Shown here piece after piece: positions 37,472-46,794 of a stretch of 64,000 bases of DNA. The notes below the pieces were generated by a model that was given only the letters and a program-made list of their open reading frames with translations, was not told the DNA's origin and searched no databases. Origin of the DNA: Ensifer sp. LC11 (lineage in GTDB: Bacteria; Pseudomonadota; Alphaproteobacteria; Rhizobiales; Rhizobiaceae); NCBI RefSeq assembly GCF_001695835.1, contig NZ_MBSO01000027.1, positions 1 through 64,000 of the forward strand. Reading direction: 5' to 3'. The translations under genes and the position numbers were made by a program. Numbering within the stretch: position 1 is the stretch's first letter; each line of letters opens with the position of its first letter.

Positions 37472-37979
37472 AATCGCGAACTCCCCCTCCGGTAGAGTAG
37501 CACGCGGGATCGATTTGCCAAAGGCGCGGGAGCGTCAGCACCGGGGAACGGGATAGCGAGCTTCATATGGTCGAGCGGAGTGCAGGCGGAAACCAAACGC
37601 AGGTTCCTCATCCCGCCCTGTCGAAGGGGCAGCCACCTGCCTGTTGCGCGCCTTCGTCTCGGCGATCAGCCAGTCGAGGACTTGGGTCCACCGCTGGTCC
37701 GGCGAAGCCCTTCGTTGCGCTTCCGCGAGCCTCGTCGAAATCCAGTTCCCTCGGCGGTCCCTCCGGCTCCTGATCGAGCGCGACTGCAGCTTCGGGTAAC
37801 CAGGCTCCGGTCGGAATACACCGACGAGGCCCGACGCCGACGAGGTCGTCACCGCCAACTGAGCACGCGCAGCGTGAATTTCCTTTTTGGCTCTCGTATA
37901 ATCTGCATGATATCGGCCGCACAACAAGTCGTTGCGTGACCCAGCGAGCAAAAATCTATCGGTGGAATGGAGGCTCTCG
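37472..37979. other. Intergenic region without a recognisable gene
   Basis: About 500 bases between divergent genes. Open frames exist on both strands but none has a convincing start, composition or family match, and the longest overlaps the start of the next real gene. Possibly eroded coding sequence. Confidence 0.4.
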
Positions 37980-38432
37980 ATGCACACATTGAAGACGAGG
38001 CTGTCTGTGGCGCTCTCGACGTTTGCCATAGCCGCATTGCTGTCCGGCACGGCGATGGCGGAAGACACCCTGCGGACGATCAAGTTTCTCGCAGGTCACA
38101 CGAGCGTGGCCATCCATGACGATCTTGTCGAACGCGATAGCCATATCTTTGTCTTTGCGGCAGAGGCTGGGCAAGAGGCGAACATCCAGGTGAAATCGCT
38201 TGAAGAGAACGCCGACCTGACAATATACCAGCCGCCGAGCAAGATCGAACACGATGCCGATGGTCTCGACGTCGACGGCGAGATTCTGCAGGGCGGCAAG
38301 CCTGTTCCCGGCCTTGACCCAGGCGCCACGCGCCATTGGCAGGGAAAGCTTCCTGCGTCCGGTTCCTATTACATCGAACTGGTCAGCGATCGGGGGAACG
38401 TCACCTACGACCTCACGGTCTCTATCAAGTGA
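37980..38432 (+). CDS. Secreted hypothetical protein
   Basis: A 150-residue exported protein: signal peptide RLSVALSTFAIAALLSGTAMAED, then a small beta-rich domain (IKFLAGHTSVAIHDDLVERDSHIFVFAAEAGQEANIQV ... SGSYYIELVSDRGNVTYDLTVSI). The pattern resembles pre-peptidase C-terminal or lysozyme-inhibitor-like beta sandwiches. GGAGG lies six bases before the ATG at 37980. Function unknown. Confidence 0.7.
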   Translation: MHTLKTRLSVALSTFAIAALLSGTAMAEDTLRTIKFLAGHTSVAIHDDLVERDSHIFVFAAEAGQEANIQVKSLEENADLTIYQPPSKIEHDADGLDVDGEILQGGKPVPGLDPGATRHWQGKLPASGSYYIELVSDRGNVTYDLTVSIK

Positions 38433-38744
38433 GCCGATGCTCAGAGGCATTGACACCGCGCACAATTGCCCCTTTACGCCTGCCATTTTGGTGATGGTGG
38501 GATTAATTGACCGCTCGTCGGTGGCGTTCAGTCCCGCGTCCCGCGGTCGCGGCGCCATGCTTCTATCGTCACCTCGTCAATCAGACTTGCCCGCCGCGAA
38601 CTGGCCTCCGCCTTCCATCCAACTCCCGTCCCTGTTCCGGACGTCCGGCAGGCTCCGCTTTATGCTCTGCTCTCTTGCTTTGGCGAGCTGACGCCTGCGG
38701 CAGGCAAGACATCACAAGAAAAACTATTAGGTCCTGAGCCTAAT

Positions 38745-41141
38745 CTACTTCGCCAATTCGATGTCGACCCGACCGATCTTCCCATCGAAGGCGAAGGGGC
38801 GTTTGTCGGCATAAGCCTGGGAGACGGGAGAGCCGAGATCTGCCCCGACGTCGAAGCTTTCGGTCGCGGTAAACGCTGCCGGAACGGTGCGCCTGACGGT
38901 CGTCTTCGCCGCTTCCTTTCCATCCACCGTGATGACCACCTCGGCCGGTCCCGCCGGCTTCGGGATCGCGGTCGATATCTCGATCCGGTGCTTGCCGGCC
39001 GGTATCTTATCCGTCCGCGCCTGGTAGTTCTCGATGATCATCATGTTGTATTCATAGACGAGTTCTCCGTCCTGCATGTAGACCGAGAGGCCGCCGCCAG
39101 CGCCGCCGACGGCGTAGAGCACGCCGTTGGCGTTCTCGCCGAACTCGGCATCGATCCGGACATCCGTACTTTCCCGCCCCACGCCGGGTGCTGCGAATTC
39201 CGGCATGCGCCGTGTCGTGTGGCTGAAGGTCCACTTGTCATAGCTCGACTTGATGCGGTCTTCCGGGTGCAGCCGCAGCCAGTTGCCGGCGCCGATCGGG
39301 AAATCCTTGTTCTCTTCGGCGACATCGAGGAAGCGCTTCTTCATCTCCGCAAGCTTCCCCGGATTAGCCGCAGCAAGGTTCTCCGCCTGGGAGAAGTCGG
39401 TCTTCAGGTCATAAAGCTCCCACTCGTCCTTGGCCGAGTCCCAGCTCGCGAGCCGCTTGGCGGAGCCCGGCGTGTCCCAGGGAGTGAAGGGGCCGGGCAC
39501 GTCAGCAAACCAGCCGTCGAGATAGAGGCCGCGGCTGCCGTTGTTGTCGAAGAACTGCTCCAGTTTCTGCGGCGCAGCGTCCGCATTGGCGAAGGTATAG
39601 GCAAGGCTGGTCCCGTCGATCGGCAGTTGCTCATAGCCGTTGACGCTCTTCGGCGCCTTGATGCCGAGGATTTCGTAGATCGTCGGTGCGATATCGACGA
39701 CGTGATGGAACTGTTGGCGGAATTTGCCGTCGTGCTTGATATGCCCCGGCCAGGAGACGACCATCGGATTGCGGGTGCCGCCGAAATAACCCGCCATCAG
39801 CTTCGTACCCTTGAACGGCGTGCCGCCGGCCCAGGCCCAGCCGGCATGATACATGTTGTCGGTCTTGCCCGTCCCGAGAGCGTCGAGGCCGCCGATTTTA
39901 TCAAGTGCTGCCATCTGCTCTTCGACGGTGTTTTCGATGTTGTTCTGCGCGAGCAGCTCGCTGATCGAGCCCTGCTGGCCCTCGGCGCTGGAGCCGTTGT
40001 CGCCGAAGATGTAGAAGACCAGCGTGTTGTCCTTGAGCCCGCGGCTCTCCATGCCGTCGATCAGGCGGCCGACCTGCACGTCGGTGTGCTCGACGAAGCC
40101 GGCGAAGATTTCCATCAGCCGTTCCTGAAACGGCCGCTGGCTTTCCGGGATGCTGTCCCAGGAGGCCATGGTCGGATCACGCTCGGTTAGCTTCGTGTTC
40201 GCGGGGATGACGCGCATATCAAGCTGGCGCTTGTAGGTCCGTTCGCGATAGGCATCCCAGCCGGAGTTGAACTTGCCCTTGTACTTGTCGGCCCATTCCG
40301 GGAACACATGATGCGGCCCATGGGCGCCGCCCGGTGCCCAGTACATCAGGAACGGCTTGTCGGGGTCGTAGGCGCGATAGTCGTCCAGCCACTTCAGCGC
40401 CTTGTCGACCATGTCCTCGGTCAGATGGTATTTGGGGTCGTCGTGCGGCGGCTCGACTGCGTCGTAGTTTTCCGTCAGCCGCGGTTCCCACTGCGAGGTT
40501 TCGCCACCGAGAAAGCCGTAGAAATACTCAAAGCCGTAGGCGTTCGGCCAATGGTCCTTCGGGCCGATCGCGGTCGTCTCGGTCGCCGGTGTATTGTGCC
40601 ATTTGCCGAAGGCCGAGGTGTGATAGCCATAGTTTTTCAGGACCTCGGCGACCGTTGCCGCCGTCTTCGGGATGACGCCGGTGTAGCCGTCGAAGGCGAC
40701 GGCACGCTCGGCGATCGTGCCTGACCCGACGCGTGTGTGGTTGCGACCCGTCAGAAGCGCCGCACGCGACGGCGAACAGATGGATGTGGTGTTGAAACCG
40801 GTGAAACTGATGCCTTCGCTGGCGAGCCTTGACAGCGTCGGAGTGCGCACCTCACCGCCGAAAGCCTCGGAGACGCCGAAGCCGACATCATCCAAGAGCA
40901 CGATCAGGATGTTTGGCGCGCCCGCCGGCAGGCGCTCAGGCGTTGCCGGCCATTCCATCGTCGAGTCCTGCAGCCGGGGCTTCGCCACACCCTTCATTGG
41001 CTGGGGTGGAAAGGGCAGGACCGAGCCGTCGGACGCAACCGTCTGGGCTGAGGCCGGCGGGGCGACACCGGCCAAAGCAACCGTCGCTGAAAAGACCGCG
41101 GACAGAAACCGCCGAGAAGTTACCTTGTCAAAAACGAACAT
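38745..41141 (-). CDS. Arylsulfatase (type I, formylglycine-dependent)
   Basis: The 798-residue periplasmic enzyme cleaves sulfate esters. It has a signal peptide (residues ~10-32), metal-binding DD at 84-85, and the sulfatase signature C122-S-P-S-R, whose Cys must be oxidised to formylglycine. Other sites are GKWHN, GGAHGPHHVFP and FGDNGSS. The C-terminal ~230 residues hold a second beta domain with repeated GGGLSVYMQDGELVYEYN. GGGAG precedes the ATG. The modifying enzyme is not in this window. It probably supplies sulfur from organic sulfates. Confidence 0.93.
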   Translation of the reverse strand: MFVFDKVTSRRFLSAVFSATVALAGVAPPASAQTVASDGSVLPFPPQPMKGVAKPRLQDSTMEWPATPERLPAGAPNILIVLLDDVGFGVSEAFGGEVRTPTLSRLASEGISFTGFNTTSICSPSRAALLTGRNHTRVGSGTIAERAVAFDGYTGVIPKTAATVAEVLKNYGYHTSAFGKWHNTPATETTAIGPKDHWPNAYGFEYFYGFLGGETSQWEPRLTENYDAVEPPHDDPKYHLTEDMVDKALKWLDDYRAYDPDKPFLMYWAPGGAHGPHHVFPEWADKYKGKFNSGWDAYRERTYKRQLDMRVIPANTKLTERDPTMASWDSIPESQRPFQERLMEIFAGFVEHTDVQVGRLIDGMESRGLKDNTLVFYIFGDNGSSAEGQQGSISELLAQNNIENTVEEQMAALDKIGGLDALGTGKTDNMYHAGWAWAGGTPFKGTKLMAGYFGGTRNPMVVSWPGHIKHDGKFRQQFHHVVDIAPTIYEILGIKAPKSVNGYEQLPIDGTSLAYTFANADAAPQKLEQFFDNNGSRGLYLDGWFADVPGPFTPWDTPGSAKRLASWDSAKDEWELYDLKTDFSQAENLAAANPGKLAEMKKRFLDVAEENKDFPIGAGNWLRLHPEDRIKSSYDKWTFSHTTRRMPEFAAPGVGRESTDVRIDAEFGENANGVLYAVGGAGGGLSVYMQDGELVYEYNMMIIENYQARTDKIPAGKHRIEISTAIPKPAGPAEVVITVDGKEAAKTTVRRTVPAAFTATESFDVGADLGSPVSQAYADKRPFAFDGKIGRVDIELAK

Positions 41142-41436
41142 CGCTGCGCTCCCAACAACTGCTGTGAAGGAATTCTCAAGGCGAATGGGGCAGGCAAGAC
41201 GTAGGACGAAGGTCGTCCGATCGGGAAATGTATCGACCGGAGCCTACCCGCGAAACTTGCAAAAGAAAACATTGAGTGCCCGAAAACGCGTTATCCTTCA
41301 CGCCTGCGCCAGCACGGTAACTGTTACGTACTTCCGCACGTGGGGGCTCCGGGCCTAGTGTCTCCTTCACGAAACGGGCCTGGCGCTTTGCCTTGGCCGT
41401 TTCGGTTTGAATGCCGAACGTGCAGGGATTGGTCCT
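41142..41436. other. Divergent promoter region without a gene
   Basis: Shared upstream region of the arylsulfatase and the DUF3302 gene. It contains GTAAC-T-GTTAC near 41308-41320, a small inverted repeat that could be a regulator site. No gene was seen. Confidence 0.4.
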
Positions 41437-41709
41437 ATGAGCTTCATCGATCTTTTCGCCTGGATCGTGCTGATCGTGCTCGTGGTGAGTACGGTTGCGG
41501 TCCTCGTCTTCCTCGCCATGCTGCCGGGCTCGATCGCCAGGCGCCGCAACCATCCCTGGGCGGAGGCTGTCACCGTCGCCGGCTGGGTGACGCTGTTCCT
41601 CGGCTTTGCGCTTTGGCCGATCGTGCTCGTCTGGGCCTATGTCGATGTGCCGCGGCCGAGCAATGTGCAGCCAGGCGCGGCACAGGCAAGCGAGGCGGGC
41701 CGGCCATGA
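41437..41709 (+). CDS. DUF3302 inner-membrane protein
   Basis: A 90-residue protein with two membrane helices (IDLFAWIVLIVLVVSTVAVLVFLAM and VTLFLGFALWPIVLVWAYVD), matching DUF3302 (YiaW/YibI-like). In enterobacteria this gene is paired with a HlyD-type protein, as here. Its stop overlaps the next start by ATGA. Function unknown. Confidence 0.85.
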   Translation: MSFIDLFAWIVLIVLVVSTVAVLVFLAMLPGSIARRRNHPWAEAVTVAGWVTLFLGFALWPIVLVWAYVDVPRPSNVQPGAAQASEAGRP

Positions 41710-42647
41710 TCGTTGTTCTCCTCAATGTCTATCTGGCGATCCTCTTCTGCCTGGTGAAATTCAGGATCGTGCCTTTCAACCTGTTCTGGAAGATCTCTCC
41801 GGCGATCGTGTTCCTGCTGCTTCTCATTGGCCTGTTCATTCCGATGAACTGGGGCGCGCCGCAGGGCAAGGCGCTGGTGGTGCGCAATTCCGTGGCGATC
41901 GTGCCCGATGTCGCCGGCGAGGTGCTGGAGGTGCCGGTCGCCTCCAACAGCGCGCTCAAGGCGGGCGACGTGCTCTTTCGCATCGACCCCGTGCCCTATC
42001 AGGCGAAGGTGGACGCGCTGCAGGCGCAGCTTTCGCTGGAAGAACTGCGGCTTTCGCAGATGACGAAGCTGCAGTCGCGCGATGCGGCGAGCGAATTCGA
42101 TGTCCAGCAACGCCAGGCCGAAGTCGACAATCTGAAGGCGCAGATTACCAATGCCAGGTGGGAACTGGACAAGACGACGGTGAAGGCCCCGGCTGATGGC
42201 TACGTGACCAACCTTGCGCTGCGGAAAGGCGCGCGGGTTGCAAGCCTGCCGCTGTCGCCGGCCATGGCCTTCATCGATACGTCGGAAACGATCATCGGCG
42301 TCGAGATCAACCAGATCGACGCGCGCTACATCGAGCCCGGCCAGAGGGTGGAGGCGACGTTCAAGTTCGCGCCCGGCGAGACTTATAGCGGTACGGTCGA
42401 AGGCGTGCTGCAGGCGATCGCCTCCGGACAGGCGCGGGTATCGGGCACGGCGGTTGCGCCGGAGGCGGTATCGGCCGCACCCTTCATCGTGCGGGTGAAG
42501 CTCGACGACCAGGGCTTTGCCGCCCGGTTGCCGGCCGGCGCTACCGGCGATGCGGCCATCTTCACCGACCGCGTGAAAGCGGCGCACGTGATCCGCCGGG
42601 TGCTGCTGCGCCAGATCGCGATCACCAATTACGTCAATCCGTTCTGA
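41706..42647 (+). CDS. HlyD-family membrane fusion protein (YiaV/YibH type)
   Basis: The 313-residue protein has two N-terminal membrane helices and a periplasmic adaptor region: lipoyl-like VVRNSVAIVPDVAGEVLEVPV and DKTTVKAPADGYVTNLALRKGA, with a coiled-coil hairpin (VDALQAQLSLEELRLSQMTKL) between them. It likely works with the DUF3302 partner in export across the envelope; no transporter ATPase or outer channel is next to it. Coupled to the upstream gene by a 4-base overlap. Confidence 0.88.
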   Translation: MIVVLLNVYLAILFCLVKFRIVPFNLFWKISPAIVFLLLLIGLFIPMNWGAPQGKALVVRNSVAIVPDVAGEVLEVPVASNSALKAGDVLFRIDPVPYQAKVDALQAQLSLEELRLSQMTKLQSRDAASEFDVQQRQAEVDNLKAQITNARWELDKTTVKAPADGYVTNLALRKGARVASLPLSPAMAFIDTSETIIGVEINQIDARYIEPGQRVEATFKFAPGETYSGTVEGVLQAIASGQARVSGTAVAPEAVSAAPFIVRVKLDDQGFAARLPAGATGDAAIFTDRVKAAHVIRRVLLRQIAITNYVNPF

Positions 42648-42747
42648 CCCCGCATCATCACGGCGGCAGGCTCGCGGTTGTTAAGCGGCCGATCGGGAAA
42701 TAGCATGGCGCCCGCACGCCGGGACCCGAGCCGCGAGAGATCAAGAG

Positions 42748-43641
42748 ATGACGATGCCTTCCGCAATCCAGACACCGCAAGTCCTTCTGACGAGTGCCGG
42801 GCGGGCGTGGAGCGGGCTTTCGGCCGATTTCATCCATATTCCGCGCGGCCGGGTGCATGTGCCCGGCGGCGATTTGCACCGGCTTGGCATGCATTTCGGC
42901 CCGCCGGTCAAGGCCGATTGCCAATGCGGCGGCCGGCGTATGCGGCGGGTGCAGAAGCCGGGCGACATCGACATCGTGCCGGCCGGCGTCGACGGCTCCT
43001 GGGAGGATGACGCCGACTGCCGCATCCTGCGGATAAGCCTTACGCCGTCTTTGATCGCGCGCGTTGCCGAAGAGATGGGGCGGGGTGCCGGCACGGCGCA
43101 ATTGCGGCCGCAAATGCAGGTGCGTGATGTCAGGCTTGAAGCGATCGGCTGGGCGATCAAGGCGGATCTGGAGGCCGATATCCCGTCCGATCCGCTTTAC
43201 ATCGACCTGCTTGCCAACGCGCTTGCCGTGCGGCTGATCGAGACCGCGAACGGCGGCATGCAAGCGGAAGGCCGAAACGCGGCGAAGCTTTCGGCGCGGC
43301 AGTTGCGGATGCTGACGGAGTACATCGAGACCAATCTGGACCGGAAGCTGCATCTCGCCGAACTGGCGACGGTCGCGGGCCTGAGCGCGACGCGCCTGAA
43401 GATTTTGTTTCGCAACAGCACCGGCGTGCCGGTGCATCAGTATGTCATTCGCCGTCGCGTCGAGCATGCCCGCGCCCTGTTTACCGCAACGACGATGCCG
43501 GCAAGCGAGATTGCGGCGGCATCCGGTTTTGCCCATCAGAGCCATATGGCCTCGACCATGCGCCGGCTTCTTGGCCTGACGCCCGGCGAAATCGCCCGGC
43601 AGGTGAATGATTTCCGGCCGAACCTGCAAAATCCCGCCTGA
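42748..43641 (+). CDS. AraC-family transcriptional regulator
   Basis: The 297-residue protein has a variable N-terminal sensing half and a C-terminal double HTH (LTEYIETNLDRKLHLAELATVAGLSATRLKILFRNSTGVPVHQYVIRRRVEHARALF ... IAAASGFAHQSHMASTMRRLLGLTPGEI). It is followed by an NmrA-like gene in the same direction, which it may regulate. Confidence 0.92.
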   Translation: MTMPSAIQTPQVLLTSAGRAWSGLSADFIHIPRGRVHVPGGDLHRLGMHFGPPVKADCQCGGRRMRRVQKPGDIDIVPAGVDGSWEDDADCRILRISLTPSLIARVAEEMGRGAGTAQLRPQMQVRDVRLEAIGWAIKADLEADIPSDPLYIDLLANALAVRLIETANGGMQAEGRNAAKLSARQLRMLTEYIETNLDRKLHLAELATVAGLSATRLKILFRNSTGVPVHQYVIRRRVEHARALFTATTMPASEIAAASGFAHQSHMASTMRRLLGLTPGEIARQVNDFRPNLQNPA

Positions 43642-43704
43642 ATTTGCGCGACGATCTCCTGCCGCATCCTTAGTCCTTGCCGGTCTTCAGCAAGGAAAGA
43701 GATC

Positions 43705-44583
43705 ATGTTTGTTATCCTCGGAGCGGCCGGAAAGGTCGGTTATTCAACAGCATCGGCGCTCAGCGAGGCGGGCCTCCCGGTCCGGGCGGTGCTGCGCGAT
43801 GCGGCGAAGGCGAGCCGGCTGAGCGCGCTCGGATGCAAGGTCGCGATCGCCGATCTCAGGGATCCGGCAGCCCTTGCTGCGGCCATTGCCGGCGCCGAGG
43901 CGGTGCAGATCATCCTGCCTCCACCGCTTTACGCCGAGGACGCGCCAGGGGAGATGCGCCAGGCGATCGACAGCATGGTCGCGGCGCTGCGGCAGGCACG
44001 GCCGACCCGTGTGCTTGCCATCTCGGACTATGGCGCCCATGTGCCTGATGATATCGGCATGCCCACAATGTACCGAGTTTTCGAGGAGCGCCTTCGTTCG
44101 CTGGACACGCCGAAGGTCTTGCTGCGCTCGGCCGAGCATATGGAAGGCTGGGCCCGCTCTATCCCGGTAGCGATGGCGACCGGCATCCTGCCGACCCTGC
44201 ATGATGAGGTGGATAGGACGTTTGCCACCGTTTCGACTGTAGATGTCGGCCGGATGGCGGCCGACCTCCTGCGCCATCCAGGCGCTGACATGGCTGAGCG
44301 CATCGTCCATATCGAAGGACCGCGCCGCTACAGCGCCGCCGACGTGGCTGGCGCCTTGAGCCTGTTGCTCGGCCGCACGATCATCGCCCGTGCCGTGCCG
44401 CGGAGAGAGTGGCAGCAAAGCCTGGAGCGGGTGTTAAGTGCGAGCCTCGCCAGGCTGCTGGTCGCCCTCTACGACGCCCATGGCAGGGGCGGGCTGATCG
44501 ACATCGAGCCCGGCCGAGGCGAAGTCCGCCATGGGACCACCGATCTCATCGAGGCTCTTCGGCCGTTTGTGCCGGCGCGGTGA
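43705..44583 (+). CDS. NmrA-like NAD(P)-binding protein
   Basis: A 292-residue Rossmann protein: ILGAAGKVGYSTASALSEAG (GxxGxxG nucleotide loop), the LRDAAKASRL segment that reads the phosphate, and VLLRSAEHMEGWARS. This is the atypical SDR type of NmrA/HSCARG and quinone-oxidoreductase-2-like proteins, which act as redox sensors or reductases. AGGAAAGAG precedes the ATG. Likely linked to the AraC gene upstream. Confidence 0.88.
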   Translation: MFVILGAAGKVGYSTASALSEAGLPVRAVLRDAAKASRLSALGCKVAIADLRDPAALAAAIAGAEAVQIILPPPLYAEDAPGEMRQAIDSMVAALRQARPTRVLAISDYGAHVPDDIGMPTMYRVFEERLRSLDTPKVLLRSAEHMEGWARSIPVAMATGILPTLHDEVDRTFATVSTVDVGRMAADLLRHPGADMAERIVHIEGPRRYSAADVAGALSLLLGRTIIARAVPRREWQQSLERVLSASLARLLVALYDAHGRGGLIDIEPGRGEVRHGTTDLIEALRPFVPAR

Positions 44584-44647
44584 GGGGCGGGGCGTCGCCC
44601 CGCTGTGAGGTGGGCGACGGCGCAACGAGGAGCTGCATCGGGGCCCT

Positions 44648-44755
44648 GCCTAGAGCATCCCGCTCTCATGTGGATCCACGTGAGGCGGAAAGATGCTCTA
44701 GAATCAAAGTGCTAGAGCGTCCTTGGTGCGTTCGTATGAACGCACGGCGCTCTAG
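44648..44755. repeat. Dispersed two-palindrome intergenic element, copy 2
   Basis: An almost identical inverted copy of 4323-4430. Hairpin arms GAGCATCCCGCTCTC..., then GAATCAAAGTGCTAGAGCG, then GTGCGTTCGTATGAACGCAC. The TAG stop of the amidase-like gene lies in its last four bases, so the gene end uses the repeat. Confidence 0.75.
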
Positions 44756-45606
44756 TTCATGCCCGCAAGCACGCGTCCGAAGGCAGCGTCGAAGTCAGCG
44801 AGGCTAAAATTCTGCGGGTCGTCATGACCGTTGCTGATGCCTTCGTCCATGGCCGCGTGAAACGCGGGAACGAGGCCGGTGCCGGCACGGGTGCTTGCGA
44901 CCAGATAGAGCAGCGCCAAGCGATCGTACTGGGTGGATGAGAAGCCGGGCGTCGGCGCGTTGCCGTCCGGCTGGCTCGGATGCTTGCGGCGCGGCTGGAT
45001 GTTCTCGATGTGGATGAACATGCCGCGCGAGAGGGTGCCGATGGTGCCCTCCAGCTTGGTGGCGCGCCAGGGAACGTTGAGCTTGTGGCCGACATAGGTC
45101 TCGCCTTTGCGGTTGAGGAAGATGTGGGCCTTGGCGTCGGTTGCATCGTGGTAGCGATCAAGCCGATTGACCCGGTTGCTGGTGTCGATATCGGCGGGGA
45201 ACGGTTCATTGACGAGGTTCGGCGTGCTCGTGTCGTGAATGACGAAATAGCGGGCCTGCGGCGCATTCGGATTGTTGGTGTTGCCGCGCGAAAGCGGGTC
45301 GTCGAGACTGCCGCCGACACCGGCTTCGGTTAGACCCGCGGCCGTGATTGCCTGGCGCAGCTTGGCCTTGGACACCGTGACCGGCTTGCCGATGAAGCCA
45401 GCGAGATTGGCCGGGAGCTGAGCCGGCGCGGCGTCGACATTTCCGAGGATCTTGACCTTGCGCAACAGGCAGGAGGCCTGCTCCGCGGGCGTTCCCGCGA
45501 AGGCAAAGCTCTGTTTGTCGAACTTGCACTTTCCGAACGTTGCTGCCGTCGTCGGGCCGCTTGCGGCGGCAAAAACGAGCAGGCTCAGGGGCAGAAGGTA
45601 GCGCAT
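44752..45606 (-). CDS. Secreted N-acetylmuramoyl-L-alanine amidase-like protein
   Basis: A 284-residue exported protein with a signal peptide (LLPLSLLVFAAASGPTTA). The core resembles the amidase_2/PGRP fold: ARYFVIHDTSTPN (His after VI), AHIFLNRKGETYVGHKLN, FIHIENIQPRR and TQYDRLALLYLVASTRA. It may cut peptidoglycan stem peptides, though not all zinc ligands can be assigned by eye. Next to another predicted secreted polysaccharide hydrolase. Confidence 0.65.
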   Translation of the reverse strand: MRYLLPLSLLVFAAASGPTTAATFGKCKFDKQSFAFAGTPAEQASCLLRKVKILGNVDAAPAQLPANLAGFIGKPVTVSKAKLRQAITAAGLTEAGVGGSLDDPLSRGNTNNPNAPQARYFVIHDTSTPNLVNEPFPADIDTSNRVNRLDRYHDATDAKAHIFLNRKGETYVGHKLNVPWRATKLEGTIGTLSRGMFIHIENIQPRRKHPSQPDGNAPTPGFSSTQYDRLALLYLVASTRAGTGLVPAFHAAMDEGISNGHDDPQNFSLADFDAAFGRVLAGMN

Positions 45607-45637
45607 GGCAACACCTTTCCTGTTGGCTTGGAAACAA

Positions 45638-46546
45638 TCACGGGCACATTTCGCCGCCGGTCAGGCCAAGCTTCTGCTTGGCGAAGGTGCATAGGGTGGC
45701 GACGGCATTGGCTGGCGTAATGCTGGCGCTGCGGCTGCCTGGATAGGCGATGAAGATCACATCGCCGGACAGGCCGAAATTTCGGTAGGGATAGACATTG
45801 CCCGGTCCGACGCAGGTCTTGCCGTCGTCGCTCCACTTCTTGCAGCGGCTTTCGCCGATCGCTTCGAAGACCCGGCTCGAGCCTTCACCAAGGCGCATGA
45901 ACGGACCACCATCGCCGATCAGGATCGGCGTCCACCGGTCCTTGTAGACGACGACGCCCATGTCGCCGAGGCGCAATCCGGTCTTTTCGGCGAACAGGCG
46001 ACCCATCTCGGCGCTCCTGTTGCCGGTTATCCTGGAAAGACCGGCCGTCGGCATCACGATGTAGGGGATCCGATCGGGATCGACCTGAGCCGAGCGCGCC
46101 GAAGAATTGGGCGAGCCCGGCCATTTGTAGGCCGTCTCCTTCAGATCGGTAGCACCCGGCAGGCCGTTCCATGCCGCCCAGGAGCCATCGACATCAAGCG
46201 CCATCTTGCTGCGCCAGTAGATGGCGCCATCCTTGAGGCGCAGCAGCGCCTTCACGTTGCTGGGGTCGCGGCTGCACAGGTAATATTGCCGGTTGTCGGG
46301 CGTGTTCGGAAGCTTGAGATTGAAGTCCAGGAAATGATCCTTGGCTCCCTGGCCGGCCGCGCCGCCGTCGCAGGCGACGAACTCGAGCCGGTAGGGCTCG
46401 TCGAGCGGGGCGGCCGCCGAAAAGTCGATCGCTTGAAGGCGCCCGGCAGAGCTTGCGGGCGGTTCCGCCGCAAATACGTGACTGGCCAGAGCGGCAAGAG
46501 CGAGGGTGCTGAGGGAACGGGCGAAATTAGACACGACTGATGACAT
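45638..46546 (-). CDS. Secreted GH75-like chitosanase
   Basis: The 302-residue exported protein (signal peptide ARSLSTLALAALASHVFA) matches the glycoside hydrolase 75 pattern: ALDVDGSWAAWNG, IPYIVMPTAG, GLRLGDMGVVVYKDRWTPILIGDGGPFMRLGEGSSRVFEAIG, with the catalytic Asp/Glu expected in the last stretch. GH75 enzymes cut chitosan. Start at 46546 has AGGGG upstream; the frame opens at 46573. It precedes the amidase-like gene by 31 bases, probably one operon. Confidence 0.7.
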   Translation of the reverse strand: MSSVVSNFARSLSTLALAALASHVFAAEPPASSAGRLQAIDFSAAAPLDEPYRLEFVACDGGAAGQGAKDHFLDFNLKLPNTPDNRQYYLCSRDPSNVKALLRLKDGAIYWRSKMALDVDGSWAAWNGLPGATDLKETAYKWPGSPNSSARSAQVDPDRIPYIVMPTAGLSRITGNRSAEMGRLFAEKTGLRLGDMGVVVYKDRWTPILIGDGGPFMRLGEGSSRVFEAIGESRCKKWSDDGKTCVGPGNVYPYRNFGLSGDVIFIAYPGSRSASITPANAVATLCTFAKQKLGLTGGEMCP

Positions 46547-46794
46547 GGCCAGGGCCCCTTTGAAGCTTGGCATCGTTGCAACGTGTGTAACTCAGGCAGA
46601 ATTCAGCTTAATTTTACCGTGTGCAATCCAGACGGCAATAGCGATGTTGATGTCCTTGTGGTTGAGGGCGCTCATCGGTGAAAGATCGCTGTCGGAGCCG
46701 TGGCTGTCCGGCTTTGTGCGATTGCTCGTCAGTACCTGTCGGGAACCATGGCCGTCCTTCGTCTTTAAGAGGTGCACGAAGGGAGAGATCTCAC

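Noticed and set aside
37535-38083. A 182-codon minus-strand frame
   Set aside because: Overlaps the start and leader of the secreted protein at 37980, has no ribosome site and no recognisable domain.
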